A stretch of DNA of 64,000 nucleotides from Acinetobacter albensis (GCF_900095025.1 NZ_FMBK01000002.1:210217-274216), one strand, 5' to 3'; counted from the first letter of the stretch, positions 10,990 through 21,314 are shown. Notes: generated by a model not told the origin, from the letters alone. Numbers and translations are program-made.

Positions 10990-12081
10990 TTAAACATTAA
11001 AACGGAAGTGTAAAACATCACCGTCTTGTACGATGTAAGTTTTGCCTTCTAAACGCCATTTTCCTGCTTCTTTTGCACCAGATTCGCCGTTGTATTGTAC
11101 GAAGTCGTCATAAGCAACACATTCTGCACGAATAAAGCCTTTTTCAAAGTCAGTATGAATCACACCCGCTGCTTGAGGTGCAGTTGCACCGACTTTCACT
11201 GTCCATGCGCGTACTTCTTGTACGCCAGCAGTAAAGTAAGTTTGAAGACCTAAAAGTGAATAACCTGCACGAATCACGACATTTAGACCTGGTTCTTCCA
11301 TGTCCATTGCTTCTAGAAATTCAGCACGATCTTCATCTTCTAACAACGAAATTTCAGCTTCAATTTGGTTGCATAACGGAACCACAATCGCATTTTCTTC
11401 AGCCGCTAACTTCTTAACTGCATCTAAATGTGGATTGTTTTCAAAACCGTCCTCGGCCACATTGGCAATATACATGGTTGGTTTTAAAGTCATTAAACCA
11501 AAACCACGAACCAGTTTACGTTCATCATCATCTAAATCTGTTGCACGGGCAGGTTTGCCTTCGTCAAGTACAGGTTGAATTTTTTCTAAAACAGCTTTGG
11601 TTGCGATTGCTTCTTTATCGCCACTTTTTGCAGATTTTGTTAAACGTGTAATGGCTTTAGCCACAGTTTCAAGATCGGCAAGGGCAAGTTCAGTATTAAT
11701 GGTCGCAATGTCATCTAGAGGATCAATTTTACCATTAACGTGAATGACGTTTTCATCTTCAAAACAACGTACCACATGCGCAATTGCATCTGTTTCACGA
11801 ATATTAGCCAAAAATTGGTTACCCAAACCTTCACCTTTAGATGCGCCTGCCACCAATCCTGCGATATCTACAAATTCCATTGTGGTTGGAATTACGCGTT
11901 GTGGTTTTACAATAGCAGTCAGTTTGTCTAAACGTGGATCAGGCACAGGTACAATCCCTGTGTTCGGTTCAATGGTACAGAACGGAAAGTTTTCTGCAGC
12001 AATCGCAGCTTTGGTCAACGCATTGAAAAGTGTAGATTTACCTACGTTCGGCAAGCCGACAATACCGCAATTAAAACCCAT
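10990..12081 (-). CDS. ychF: Redox-regulated ATPase/GTPase YchF (OLA1 family)
   Basis: P-loop NTPase that binds ribosomes and acts in stress responses. The start is set at 12081 ([16 protein letters not shown]), the normal family beginning, giving 363 residues as in E. coli; the ATG 12 bases upstream is unlikely. Motifs: G1 [10 protein letters not shown]3 [19 protein letters not shown], and the altered G4 typical of the ATP-preferring Obg-like group. A C-terminal TGS domain ends in [17 protein letters not shown]. Confidence 0.97.
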   Translation of the reverse strand: MGFNCGIVGLPNVGKSTLFNALTKAAIAAENFPFCTIEPNTGIVPVPDPRLDKLTAIVKPQRVIPTTMEFVDIAGLVAGASKGEGLGNQFLANIRETDAIAHVVRCFEDENVIHVNGKIDPLDDIATINTELALADLETVAKAITRLTKSAKSGDKEAIATKAVLEKIQPVLDEGKPARATDLDDDERKLVRGFGLMTLKPTMYIANVAEDGFENNPHLDAVKKLAAEENAIVVPLCNQIEAEISLLEDEDRAEFLEAMDMEEPGLNVVIRAGYSLLGLQTYFTAGVQEVRAWTVKVGATAPQAAGVIHTDFEKGFIRAECVAYDDFVQYNGESGAKEAGKWRLEGKTYIVQDGDVLHFRFNV

Positions 12082-12566
12082 GAAATGACTCACAACGTAT
12101 AATTTAAAAATTGTGGCTGATTTTACATGAAAGCCACTACAAAGTCAGGTCATGGCTCTGATGTTTCTTGAAAATGCCCTAAGTCGATTAGGCTTTAAAT
12201 TTTCATTGGTAATGGTTTAACAAAGCAGTTGATAAATTCACGTGAGGAGTGATCTACATTATCAGTGTTGGAAAATGATGAATCTTTGCTTGATCATTAT
12301 AAAATATACAGTTTCATTGCCAGCTTTATCTGGATGATCAGGATATTTTGAATAATACAACTTGATGATTTTGTTTTCTTATTCAGATTTCTGATTTAGA
12401 TTCTGGTTTAGATCATTCATTAAGTTGAAATCAAATTTGAGATAACACGTGGTAAACCCTTTTTAGAATAAAAGTGTATTGTATTTCTGAAATAGGGTGA
12501 CTAAAGTACCCACTATAGTCGGGGTTCAATTGATACCCGAATGACAAAAAGAACTGCGGAGATTTT
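12082..12566. other. Intergenic region between ychF and GST gene
   Basis: 485 bp between divergent genes, AT-rich apart from its ychF-proximal part. It must carry both promoters, but none is called confidently. No open frame with a ribosome site, no RNA gene and no repeat seen. Confidence 0.5.
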
Positions 12567-13331
12567 ATGCGGACTTTATACCAGTTTCCTTTATCTCATT
12601 TTTGTGAAAAAGCGCGCTGGTTGCTCGATTATAAAGAGTTAGATTTTGTGGCGCACAATCTCATTCCTGGTGTACATCGTGCATTTGCACAATTAAAAAC
12701 TGGACAAAATCGCTTACCGATTTTACGCGATCAGCATTGTTGGGTGGCGGATTCAACAGGCATTGCCTTGTATCTAGATGAAATATATCCAGAACATTCC
12801 TTGCTGCGTCCAAATAGTGCAGAACGTGATTTAGCTTTAGATATTAATGCGCAGGCATCTGAATTGGGCTTACACGTTCGCCGATGGGGGTTGGCACATA
12901 GTTTGATTGAAGGTGAGGAATCTTTAGATATTATGATCGGTGAAAAAGGTTATTTACGTCAATTTGAAAAATACTCCAAGCCTTTTATGAAAGCCTTACT
13001 GTCAAAAAGTTATCAGTTGGATGTCGAAAAAGTAGCGGAATCTAAACAACAGATCGATACGATTGTGGAACAGTTAAATCAGCGTTTAATTGACAATCAT
13101 GGACGTTATTTTGTGGGAGAGCGTCTAGGTTTGGCCGATATTTCAGTCTGTTCGATGCTTGCACCATTGCTTGATATTGCGGGTACACCGTGGGAAAAAG
13201 AGCATACAGAAACTTTATCCAAAGAATTTAAAGATTATAAAGAACGCTTAACTCAATTACCGATCGGACAATATGTGCTCAGAGTTTACCAAACAGAACG
13301 TAACGCTCGTGTAGATTGGCGAGGAATTTAA
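12567..13331 (+). CDS. Glutathione S-transferase family protein
   Basis: 254 residues: an N-terminal thioredoxin-like GST domain (LYQFPLSHFCEKARWLLDYKEL, then LPILRD and the ADSTGIALYLDEIYP glutathione-binding motif) and a helical C-terminal domain. The CEKARW motif places a cysteine near the N-terminus, as in omega/beta-like GSTs. The substrate is unknown. GCGGAG upstream supports the start. It stands alone, with an Lrp-type regulator 230 bp downstream on the same strand. Confidence 0.88.
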   Translation: MRTLYQFPLSHFCEKARWLLDYKELDFVAHNLIPGVHRAFAQLKTGQNRLPILRDQHCWVADSTGIALYLDEIYPEHSLLRPNSAERDLALDINAQASELGLHVRRWGLAHSLIEGEESLDIMIGEKGYLRQFEKYSKPFMKALLSKSYQLDVEKVAESKQQIDTIVEQLNQRLIDNHGRYFVGERLGLADISVCSMLAPLLDIAGTPWEKEHTETLSKEFKDYKERLTQLPIGQYVLRVYQTERNARVDWRGI

Positions 13332-13562
13332 AAGTTAAAGCTTACTGTGTGCTCTAATAAAACCATTATTTTATGAATTTTTCTTTATTCTGTTAATTTT
13401 CGAATTAAATTTCCTGAATTGCTGTTTTATTAAAAGAAAAATATAAAAAAAGTATAATATAGAAAAATAATTTTGAATGTGAAGATGAGTTTTTTATTCA
13501 GATGTGGACGTAAAAAACTAAATTTTGATCAATTCATGAATGTATTTGATAGGGAGTTTGTA

Positions 13563-14033
13563 ATGGAACTGGATCGTTTTGATAAACAGATCGTTGAAAT
13601 ATTAAATCAGGAAGATGTAAATTTAAATGAACTTTCTGAACGTATTAATCTATCGGTCAGTTCTGTACATCGACGCATCAAACATTTAATTGAAGCCAAG
13701 ATTATGACCCATTTAAAGCGGGACATTAATTATGCTAAGTTAGGTTTTAGTCTACATGTTCTATTGCAGGTTTCTTTAAATAAACATGATACCGACACTT
13801 TCGCTCAATTTTTAGAAGAACTCGAAAATATTCCAGAAGTCATTAATGCTTTTTTAGTCACAGGACAATCCGCCGATTTTATTGTTGAAGTCGTGGCTAA
13901 AGATATGGAAAATTATAGTGACATCCTCTTAAAGCGGATCGGTAAAATTGAACATGTGGTTGCGCTACATTCTAGTTTTGTAATTAAAGAATATAATGTG
14001 CTTAACTGTAGTGGTTTACTGAATAGAGTTTAA
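13563..14033 (+). CDS. Lrp/AsnC family transcriptional regulator
   Basis: 156 residues: N-terminal HTH (LDRFDKQIVEILNQEDVNLNELSERINLSVSSVHRRIKHL) and a C-terminal RAM ligand-binding domain. The start at 13563 follows GATAGGGAG; an in-frame upstream start at 13473 would add a 30-residue leader foreign to the family. The effector is probably an amino acid. No obvious operon partner; the GST gene upstream is a possible but unproved target. Confidence 0.9.
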   Translation: MELDRFDKQIVEILNQEDVNLNELSERINLSVSSVHRRIKHLIEAKIMTHLKRDINYAKLGFSLHVLLQVSLNKHDTDTFAQFLEELENIPEVINAFLVTGQSADFIVEVVAKDMENYSDILLKRIGKIEHVVALHSSFVIKEYNVLNCSGLLNRV

Positions 14034-14316
14034 AATTGAATTGGCAGAGGGCGCTTAAATATGTTTTATAGCTCTTTCGTTTTAATCAAGAAGAAGATGA
14101 AAAACACCAGTAAATATTCTATTCTGAATGCGTAAGAGTTTTATCCGCTAGATAAAGTTTTTGAACCCATTTAAAAGATGATTTTAAAACAGGTTCAAAG
14201 CATAACTAAAGTGGCATCCGTGCCAAAAACTTGGTGTAAATTCCTTTATTTCAAGCAACTTTTCAGTGAGAAAATATCAATCCTATTCAAGGAAGTTTGA
14301 TGATCATAGCGTTGAT

Positions 14317-15066
14317 TTATTCATCTAGTTGCGCGAGAACTTCATCTGAAAATTCAACGTTGGTATAGACATTTTGAACATCATCTAAGTCTTCAAACAT
14401 ATCAATCATTTTCATGATTTTTTTCGCTTGATCGATGTCTGTAATTTCGGCTTTGGTTGATGGGTTCATCACCACTTCAGCATTATCAGATTTAAGGCCA
14501 GCAGCAGTTAAAGCATCCTGCACCTCACCAAATGTTTCTGGGGTGGTAATAACCAAAATTTCATTTTCTGAAACTTCGATATCTTCTGCGCCCGCTTCCA
14601 AAGCAACATCCATGATTTTATCTTCTAAAGAGACATCTTCAAAAGTAATTTCACCGCGTTTCGTGAATAGGAATGCGACTGAACCATTGGTGCCTAAGTT
14701 GCCATCTGTTTTCGAAAAACAGTGGCGTACATCAGGTACGGTACGGTTTAAATTATCCGTCATGGTTTCAATAATAACTGCAACACCACCCACGCCATAA
14801 CCTTCGTAGGTTACTTCTTTTAAATCGTCGTTATCTTCACCACCAGCACCACGTTGAATGGCACGGTTAATCACATCACGCGTCATGTTTACCGATAAGG
14901 CTTTTTCAACAACAGCACGTAGACGAGGGTTACTGCCTGCATCTGGGCCACCGAGTTTTGCAGCTGTGGTTAATTCACGAATGTATTTGGTAAAAACTTT
15001 ACCACGACTAGCATCTTGTCTTGCTTTGCGATGCTTAATATTAGCCCACTTGGAATGACCCGCCAT
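14317..15066 (-). CDS. YebC/PmpR family regulator (TACO1 family)
   Basis: 249 residues, starting with the family signature [20 protein letters not shown]. Family members act as transcription regulators or, in recent work on homologues, as ribosome-associated factors for proline-rich stretches. The central [13 protein letters not shown] segment is also typical. A single gene with free intergenic space on each side. Confidence 0.95.
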   Translation of the reverse strand: MAGHSKWANIKHRKARQDASRGKVFTKYIRELTTAAKLGGPDAGSNPRLRAVVEKALSVNMTRDVINRAIQRGAGGEDNDDLKEVTYEGYGVGGVAVIIETMTDNLNRTVPDVRHCFSKTDGNLGTNGSVAFLFTKRGEITFEDVSLEDKIMDVALEAGAEDIEVSENEILVITTPETFGEVQDALTAAGLKSDNAEVVMNPSTKAEITDIDQAKKIMKMIDMFEDLDDVQNVYTNVEFSDEVLAQLDE

Positions 15067-15179
15067 GCGAAATATGCTCCTTTTAGATTGGCTTTATGCC
15101 GAATCGAATGTGATAAATTCTACCATAAGCCCTTTTTTATTAGGAAGAGCTGGCTTTTAGGTTTTTGAACAAATAGCGT

Positions 15180-15743
15180 TTAGTTGAGAGATTCTGGAAT
15201 AACAATATCCAAACCAACTTTATCTTTGTACATTTGTTTTAGTAAAGCCAAATCATGATTGATTTCAGTGGGATAAATTTTGCCTAAAATTCCACCTTGT
15301 TTTGTTTTTGAGTTGGCATACATCAAAATAATGGGAACGTTAGCTGCTTTGGCAATATGCCAAAAACCAGTACGAATAGGGCGACGCGTTTCACCTGTTT
15401 TGGCGCGTGTTGCTTCTGGAGCGATCACGAGGTTGAATTTTTCATTTTTTTGAAAATATTCAACCATCAGCGACACAATATCTGTATTGGCTTTACGATC
15501 AACAGCAATACCTCCAATCGCGTCCAAGATGGGTTTCATTGGACCTTTGAACAACTCTTTTTTGATCAGTGTATGAATTTTCATATCGAGTATTTGAAAA
15601 AGCGCCAGTGAAAGTATTGCATCCATCATGGAGGTATGTTCAAAACCAACAATCACCTGCTTATCTTCAAGTAGGTTTGGCTCTACATGGTAATTCCATC
15701 CGGCAAGTTTGAATGCTGATTCGCCTATCATTTTTTTTAGCAT
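15180..15743 (-). CDS. 1-acyl-glycerol-3-phosphate acyltransferase-like (PlsC domain)
   Basis: 187 residues with the glycerolipid acyltransferase motifs: block I EHTSMMDA (HX4D), a GGIAVDR block III-like segment, and IAPEATRA in the place of the usual EGTR block. Probably acylates a lipid precursor at the inner membrane; small PlsC proteins of this kind are often called YihG/Olsa-like, and the substrate cannot be told. Standalone gene. Confidence 0.82.
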   Translation of the reverse strand: MLKKMIGESAFKLAGWNYHVEPNLLEDKQVIVGFEHTSMMDAILSLALFQILDMKIHTLIKKELFKGPMKPILDAIGGIAVDRKANTDIVSLMVEYFQKNEKFNLVIAPEATRAKTGETRRPIRTGFWHIAKAANVPIILMYANSKTKQGGILGKIYPTEINHDLALLKQMYKDKVGLDIVIPESLN

Positions 15744-16041
15744 AGAAAATTACAATACAATTTTAAAGAGTGGTAATTTCTGCTTGTTCTTAAGAGGAGT
15801 CAAGAGCAGCTTTGTTCAAACTGATCAATAAATATTGCCACAAAAAAAAAGTTTTTATTGGTTTAAAGTATAAATAAACGCTGATGCATCTTTAAAAACA
15901 CTGATTCGATCTAAAATAACTATGAATTATGATCAAAAATGCCTATCCAGATTAAAGATAACCTATTAGACTTTTGTCTAAGATCGAACGTATATCAGCA
16001 GCATGTTCGACTTTAGGTGTATTTTATCAGGGATGAAAATA

Positions 16042-16182
16042 ATGACGTATTTCTCTACTTTTTTACTGGCATTGATTTTGTTTGTACTGATTGTGCTGTG
16101 GTCTTTAATCGAAATTACTCTAGAATATCGCAAGCAACGTAAGTTTAGTTCACTCAAAAAATCAAAAATTCAGCTTTATTAA
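16042..16182 (+). CDS. 46-residue single-span membrane protein
   Basis: A small gene with a good ribosome site (CAGGGAT, 9 bases before ATG at 16042). The protein is almost one membrane helix (FSTFLLALILFVLIVLWSLI) followed by a basic tail rich in Lys/Arg (YRKQRKFSSLKKSKIQ), giving an N-out/C-in topology by the positive-inside rule. No family recognised. It stands alone in an AT-rich region, which argues for a real gene because most frames here are quickly closed. Confidence 0.55.
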   Translation: MTYFSTFLLALILFVLIVLWSLIEITLEYRKQRKFSSLKKSKIQLY

Positions 16183-16637
16183 ATATCGATACTTTTATTT
16201 TTCTTGTCAAAATAATGAGTGGTATCTTTTAATCATGAAATATTAAGACTTTAAAAGTATAGTTAAAATGAAGTGGTATTGATTGCTTTTAGATACAGAT
16301 GAGTGATTAAGCTATTTAAATGGTACATTTCATCAATCCATCATCAGTTTTTATAAAAAAATAATTTTTAACAATGAATAATCAATACCTAAAAATGATA
16401 AAAATATTCAAAAATAAGTGGGAACTTAACTTTTTAACATGTCCATTGATAATTAAAAAATGAGAGTAAATAATAATTTTTCAATCCCTTAGTTTTATAT
16501 TAATATTTGAATTAAAGCTGAAATTTAACAATGCTCGCTATTATGAAAAGTCGCATTAACTCTATTAAGACTGCTAAAATTGTTCCAATTACATGATGAC
16601 AAATGAATTTTTATTGTTTTATGCACTATCATAGGTT
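16183..16637. other. AT-rich gap without visible genes
   Basis: 455 bp of very AT-rich sequence. No open frame with a ribosome site, no strong hairpin and no repeat seen on either strand. Confidence 0.5.
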
Positions 16638-16835
16638 ATGAAACAGTCGCAAAGAAAATTAGTCGCTCCAACCTCAGAATGGACCATCGAACAAGATATT
16701 TACTTGATCGAAAATAGTGCATTGAATTTGAATGAGCTCTGTAAACACTTACCTTATACCGAAGATCAAATTAGACAACGTAAATAAATTTTAGGTCTGA
16801 TTAGACGTAAACGGCAAATGAGACCCTTTAAGTAA
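16638..16835 (+). pseudogene. Small basic protein gene interrupted by an in-frame TAA
   Basis: From ATG 16638 the frame reads 49 residues (containing SEWTIEQDIYLIENSALNL, like a small SANT/HTH-type helix bundle) to a TAA at 16785-16787. Reading through that stop, the same frame continues without a break for 15 more residues that are strongly basic (ILGLIRRKRQMRPFK) to a second TAA at 16833-16835. A CAA-to-TAA change (one C-to-T transition) would explain it. The intact form would be 65 residues with a basic, possibly nucleic-acid-binding tail. The truncated 49-residue protein could still be made. The start has only a weak ribosome site. Confidence 0.5.
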
Positions 16836-17013
16836 ATACATGATTAAAAATTGCTGAGTTTACTAGATCACTTATTTATAATATTTCACACAACTAGAAC
16901 ATAAACGTTATTCTAAAATACAACGTTACACGAATGATGATCGTTCGCTATTGAATCAAACCATCAAATGTTTGAGGATGGTCTTTTCTCGGTTAAATAA
17001 GTGATGGATCGCC

Positions 17014-17214
17014 ATGATAGATGAAGAAAAGCCTTTAGATTTTGAAGATGATGATGAGCCTCAGGATTTCGAAGATGAAGAATTTCTCGACGATAAGAAA
17101 GAGGATGAAATGTATAACCCTATTACTAAAGATGGATCAAGTATCGATCCCGCAGAGGATGGTAAACGCCATATTCGCCCTGAAGATGGTGACCCTATAG
17201 AAATCGAACAGTGA
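17014..17214 (+). CDS. Small highly acidic protein, unknown function
   Basis: 66 residues, about 40 percent Asp and Glu, with near-repeats of FEDDDEPQDFEDEEF, and no cysteine or hydrophobic core. It is probably disordered. The gene is followed at once by a strong terminator, which supports it being a real one-gene unit. No family recognised; DNA mimicry or metal binding are only guesses. Confidence 0.7.
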   Translation: MIDEEKPLDFEDDDEPQDFEDEEFLDDKKEDEMYNPITKDGSSIDPAEDGKRHIRPEDGDPIEIEQ

Positions 17215-17220
17215 AGAAGA

Positions 17221-17245
17221 AGCCCAATTTCAAATTGGGCTTTTA
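17221..17245 (+). terminator. Terminator after the acidic-protein gene
   Basis: AGCCCAATTT, one-base spacer centre, AAATTGGGCT, then TTTT. Confidence 0.88.
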
Positions 17246-17447
17246 AAATATTTGCTAAAATCGAGATTTGTAGAGTTATAAATATTATAAAAACTTTAGA
17301 TTTTTTGATGAGTGAAATTTTTAAGCATTAGACTAGTCTGAGAACATAATGACTCAAAAATATAACAATAACCCAAAGTTAAGTTGATTGAACAAAGATC
17401 AAGATGAGGTATATTTTTATTTAGCCCAATGAATTCAGGATGTTTAT

Positions 17448-17675
17448 ATGAGTATATGGATAGCCAATAGGAATCAGAATAATCAATATATTTTTACCGA
17501 AGGATTAGAACTTCAACAGCAGGAATTGGAAGAAGTGCGGGTGGGTGCCGAAAAATACTATCGCAATATTATTCATGATTCAGCGCATACTTTTTATGTC
17601 TATACAGTTGAAAAATTAGCAGGCGAAGAGCTAACAAAATTACACAGTGAATGGAATAGATTTTGCTCTCTATAA
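17448..17675 (+). CDS. Hypothetical protein, 75 residues
   Basis: A small soluble protein (MSIWIANRNQNNQYIFTEG...). AGGATG 6-8 bases before ATG supports the start. Composition is ordinary, with a possible amphipathic helix around ELQQQELEEVRVGAEKYY. Not recognised. It lies in the gene-poor stretch before the integrase. Confidence 0.6.
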   Translation: MSIWIANRNQNNQYIFTEGLELQQQELEEVRVGAEKYYRNIIHDSAHTFYVYTVEKLAGEELTKLHSEWNRFCSL

Positions 17676-17936
17676 ATTGACTCAACATAATTAATTTTAA
17701 CATCTCTTTAAAAATGCTTTTTAGGCCTAAATGATAAAGTCATGCTTATAAAAATCATTTTGATAAATATGTTCATTTCAACAAATCAACTCTAATTCTA
17801 TGTTTTAGTTTGCTCATAGTTTAAATGCATTTTTAATATTTTAAATATTTTTTAATTAAATAATTTATTGATTTTTATCCAATATTTTTTTCTTGGAGAT
17901 TCTTACTTTAATACAGAATCAGAGTTGGATTATTTA

Positions 17937-19172
17937 TTACATTTCTTTAATTTTATATTCGCCTAACACTATATTCTCAATCCTGTTCAGGATTTCACGT
18001 AAATTTTGCTCACTGATTTTGAGATGATCTGAGTTTATGTTTTGATCATCGTCGCTTTGATGATTGAGTAAATTATTCATTGTATGTGGGTCATTATCTA
18101 ATGTTTCAGCAATAATGCTAAATGTGCGTCTTAAATCTTGAAAGTTAAACTCAATTCCAGATAACGCACTAATTTTTTGACATACTTTTGAAATATTACT
18201 GATGTGGCCTGTTTTAGATTTAACCGATGGAAATACCCATTTACACGTAATATGAGCTCGTCTTTTTCTCATCAAGGAAAATAAGAAATCTCCCATCGGT
18301 AAAGAATGAGTTTTTCGACTGTTTGAATCTCTTAAGTGAATCCACCCATTTTTTAAGTCGATGTTAGACCAAGACAAAGATTCACATTCTTCACGTCTAA
18401 AACCAGTCAGCACGAGAGTCAGTAAAAAGTCTCGATTGGTATGATTTTTTTGTCCGCGATCTTGATATTCAAACACTGCTTTAGTCCATGCTGATATCTG
18501 ATCTTGATTAAGGTGATTTTTGCGAAGACGAATTTTATTCCATGAGTTTTTTCTATTTAGGATTGTGACTGGATTAAGAGTGTTAAGAATGGGTTGATCA
18601 TTTTTATCTAAATAATGTTCAATTGAATAATTATAAATTGCGCGGAAAACACGCATTGCCATATTGGCCTGAGATTCACTTTGTAAAGAAAGGTGGGTGT
18701 GCTTTGCTTGAATCATGCGAGGTGAAATCGCATCAATTTTGTAAGATTTCCAATCCTGAAGATATCGATCAATGACTATCCTATAATCATGAAGGGTTCG
18801 TTGTTTTAATTTTTTATGACTTAGATAGTTTTGAAAGGCTTGTTCAAGTGTAGGTTTATTTTTAGGTAAATCGTTTTTTACATTTTCATTTAAAGTAGCA
18901 GTACGTTTTATTGTATTGGGATGAATACCTTGCCTCATTTCACTCAGTTTGCTTTGAGCAATATTTCGCGCTTGTATAGAGGTTAAATTACCGTGTAAAC
19001 CGATGGTAGAGCGAACCGTTTTGCCTGATACTTTTTTTTCAACAATATAAGTTTTACAGGTCAAATTTACTCGAATTGCAAAACCAATCAGCTCGCTATC
19101 TCGAAAAATGGCGGGTGTCATTTCGAGTTGATCAATAAATGTCTCCGTGAGCTTTACTCTTGATGATGACAT
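17937..19172 (-). CDS. Tyrosine-type integrase, probably inactive
   Basis: About 411 residues in P4-integrase layout: N-terminal arm-binding domain (LTETFIDQLEMTPAIFRDSELIGFAIRV), SAM-like core-binding domain, C-terminal catalytic domain. The box I arginine is kept (LTGFRREE, near residue 259) and so is the second arginine (QDLRRTF). However, the first His of the HxLRR motif is Gln (codon 18138-18140), and where the nucleophilic Tyr should lie after LLNH there is His (SDHLK, codon 18024-18026). The only later Tyr is five residues from the C-terminus. The start is uncertain: ATG 19172 or GTG 19214. It points away from a tRNA gene 120-160 bp away. Confidence 0.8.
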   Translation of the reverse strand: MSSSRVKLTETFIDQLEMTPAIFRDSELIGFAIRVNLTCKTYIVEKKVSGKTVRSTIGLHGNLTSIQARNIAQSKLSEMRQGIHPNTIKRTATLNENVKNDLPKNKPTLEQAFQNYLSHKKLKQRTLHDYRIVIDRYLQDWKSYKIDAISPRMIQAKHTHLSLQSESQANMAMRVFRAIYNYSIEHYLDKNDQPILNTLNPVTILNRKNSWNKIRLRKNHLNQDQISAWTKAVFEYQDRGQKNHTNRDFLLTLVLTGFRREECESLSWSNIDLKNGWIHLRDSNSRKTHSLPMGDFLFSLMRKRRAHITCKWVFPSVKSKTGHISNISKVCQKISALSGIEFNFQDLRRTFSIIAETLDNDPHTMNNLLNHQSDDDQNINSDHLKISEQNLREILNRIENIVLGEYKIKEM

Positions 19173-19333
19173 CGCTAGAATCGCTAACCATTGCAATACT
19201 TCAAAATATAGCACAATAATTTCTTGCGTCTAGCTTAAGTCTACATGTAAAAAATGCTTGCTCAAGAATGAAATGTTAGATAGTATTGGTTCGCAAACAA
19301 ACTATTGATAATAGTGGGTTTGATAGCATAAAA

Positions 19334-19410
<77 letters not shown>

Positions 19411-19418
19411 GATAAAAC

Positions 19419-19453
19419 AACCACTTAGGTGTACTAATCCTAAGTGGTTTTTT
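19419..19453 (+). terminator. Terminator of the tRNA gene
   Basis: An 11-bp perfect stem (AACCACTTAGG and complement) with a 9-base loop, then a T-run. Confidence 0.88.
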
Positions 19454-19687
19454 AATGTCTAATTTTATGTAAATAGAATTAAGTATTTCATACTAATAAG
19501 ATTTTGGTGTTTAAGTCATTTAATTTTTCCATAAATTTGCTTGAAAAATTATTGTAAATTTACTTGAGTTATTTGGAAAATATGCTAATAAATAGAAGTG
19601 AGTTATTTTTAACTATATTAATGTTTCAGGATGAAATGTCTTTTTTAAATTTTAAATTTGAAAACAATCCAATAAGGAGTTTTGGAA

Positions 19688-19801
19688 ATGCTTCAATTGC
19701 TTATGAAATTATTTTGTTTGCATGTCTACGAGTATGAGTATATGCAAGAAATAGGTGAGCATAAGGAATGTAGAAAGTGTGGCATAAATAAGTCACTTTA
19801 G
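19688..19801 (+). CDS. 37-residue Cys/His peptide
   Basis: A tiny gene with an excellent ribosome site (AAGGAG, 8 bases before ATG) and a terminator just after its stop at 19801. The peptide has CLH near residue 10 and ECRKCG near residue 28-32, so CxH plus CxxC could hold one zinc ion, like the short zinc-ribbon proteins often seen in phages. It lies between the tRNA terminator and a small hypothetical gene. No family named. Confidence 0.6.
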   Translation: MLQLLMKLFCLHVYEYEYMQEIGEHKECRKCGINKSL

Positions 19802-19822
19802 CTGATATTATTGATCATTATT

Positions 19823-19846
19823 AGTGGGCGTAAAGCTCACTTTTTT
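19823..19846 (+). terminator. Terminator after the Cys/His peptide gene
   Basis: AGTGGGC pairs with GCTCACT (one G-U) around a 5-base loop, followed by six T. Confidence 0.75.
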
Positions 19847-20039
19847 ATTTTTAGGCTGTGCTAAATTAAATTTCGTGTTTCATTATTTAGTTTGAAAGGC
19901 TTTTATTCTTTTTGTGAAAACTGAATATTAATCAAAAAAATGGTATAAAAATAATATGAAAATTTAATCAAAATCATTACATTTGCTTTTCGTTTATATC
20001 TAAAATTTGTTTAGAAAAAATAACTGTGAATTTCTATAT

Positions 20040-20264
20040 ATGAGCAAAAATTTTAAATCGCTAACTTATATTGTCGATGAACATTTAACTGATACTTTAT
20101 CTTGGCTATGCCATCATCAAGATACTTTTGATTCGTTTATTTACAATGCTCTTACTCAAGAGTTAGCGGTGCAGCATGCAAATGGAACAGATATTATCCG
20201 AGTAGGGGATTATCTCAATGCCAGCTATGGCATTTTGCTCACGGCGCATAACTTTGCTGAATAA
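20040..20264 (+). CDS. Hypothetical protein, 74 residues
   Basis: Soluble protein starting MSKNFKSLTYIVDEHLTDTLSWLCHHQ. The start at 20040 is a choice: an in-frame ATG at 20007 would give 85 residues, and neither has a strong ribosome site. The frame ends 11 bp before a bidirectional terminator shared with bioB. Not recognised; a short phage-like accessory protein is possible given the neighbours. Confidence 0.55.
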   Translation: MSKNFKSLTYIVDEHLTDTLSWLCHHQDTFDSFIYNALTQELAVQHANGTDIIRVGDYLNASYGILLTAHNFAE

Positions 20265-20275
20265 TGTTCTAATAA

Positions 20276-20298
20276 AAAAAGCCCGAAGTGGGCTTTTT
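20276..20298. terminator. Bidirectional terminator before bioB end
   Basis: AAAAAGCCC, loop GAAGT, GGGCTTTTT, between converging genes. Confidence 0.9.
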
Positions 20299-20321
20299 GA
20301 TAGATGACACAGAACAATAAG

Positions 20322-21314
20322 TTAGCTTGCCATAGCATCGACTGATAATTGTTTCACATTGGGTTTTGCTTTTTCAGCAATTAAACCTAATTTATCAAAT
20401 AACTGTTTATCTCTGCCTTCACCTGCATTTGGTGTCGTTAATAGCTTTTCGCCTGAAAAGAGAGAATTTGCACCTGCCATAAATGCGAGTGCCTGATCAG
20501 AATCAGACAAAGATTCACGACCAGCAGAAAGACGAATATAACTTTTCGGCATAATAATACGCGCCACTGCAATAGTACGAATCCATTCTGTCACTTCTAA
20601 TTTTTCAACTTCTGCCAAAGGCGTACCTTCAATCGGAACCAACATATTAATCGGAACAGATTCTGGATGAATGGCCAATGTGGCCAATTCATGTAAGAGC
20701 CCAACACGATCTTGCTGGCTTTCACCCAAACCGACAATACCACCGCTACAGACTTTCATGCCCGCTTGGCGAACGAAATCTAAGGTATTTAAACGATCAT
20801 CAAAAGTTCGCGTCGTAATAATATTGGCGTAGTATTCACGAGAGGTGTCAAGATTATGATTGTAGTAGTCTAAACCTGCTGAATTTAAACGTTCAGCTTG
20901 CGATTGGTTTAGCATGCCTAAAGTCATACAGGTTTCTAAACCTAAGGCTTTAACTTCACTGACCATTTCCAGTACATACGGCATATCGCGTTCATGCGGG
21001 TTTCGCCATGCTGCGCCCATGCAAAAACGTGAAGAGCCAGCGGCTAAAGCTTCTTTGGCTTCTTGAATGACTTTATCGACTGCAATACGTTTTTCAGCTT
21101 CTAGCTTAGAATCGTAACGTGCCGATTGAGAGCAATATTTACAATCTTCAGGACACTTACCTGTTTTGATAGAAAGCAAAGTGCTGACTTGAATCGTATT
21201 CGGATCAAAATGTTCACGATGAATGCGTTGTGCTTCAAAAACTAAATCTAAAAAAGGCTGGTTATACAAAGCCTCAATTTCTTGACGTGTCCAGTCATTA
21301 CGTACATTCGTCAT
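20322..21314 (-). CDS. bioB: Biotin synthase BioB
   Basis: Radical-SAM enzyme that inserts sulfur into dethiobiotin, 330 residues. The SAM cluster motif [11 protein letters not shown] (CxxxCxxC) is near residue 50; further family motifs are [25 protein letters not shown] and IVGLGE. The conserved Arg and Cys ligands of the auxiliary 2Fe-2S cluster are in FCMGAAWR and [10 protein letters not shown]. It is alone here, apart from the rest of the bio genes. No BirA-type operator was seen upstream. Confidence 0.97.
   Translation of the reverse strand: MTNVRNDWTRQEIEALYNQPFLDLVFEAQRIHREHFDPNTIQVSTLLSIKTGKCPEDCKYCSQSARYDSKLEAEKRIAVDKVIQEAKEALAAGSSRFCMGAAWRNPHERDMPYVLEMVSEVKALGLETCMTLGMLNQSQAERLNSAGLDYYNHNLDTSREYYANIITTRTFDDRLNTLDFVRQAGMKVCSGGIVGLGESQQDRVGLLHELATLAIHPESVPINMLVPIEGTPLAEVEKLEVTEWIRTIAVARIIMPKSYIRLSAGRESLSDSDQALAFMAGANSLFSGEKLLTTPNAGEGRDKQLFDKLGLIAEKAKPNVKQLSVDAMAS

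Noticed and set aside
17676..19333. Attachment-site duplicate of the tRNA 3' end near the integrase
   Set aside because: No copy of the last 15-20 bases of the tRNA was found on the integrase side by eye; intact tRNA has no partner repeat.
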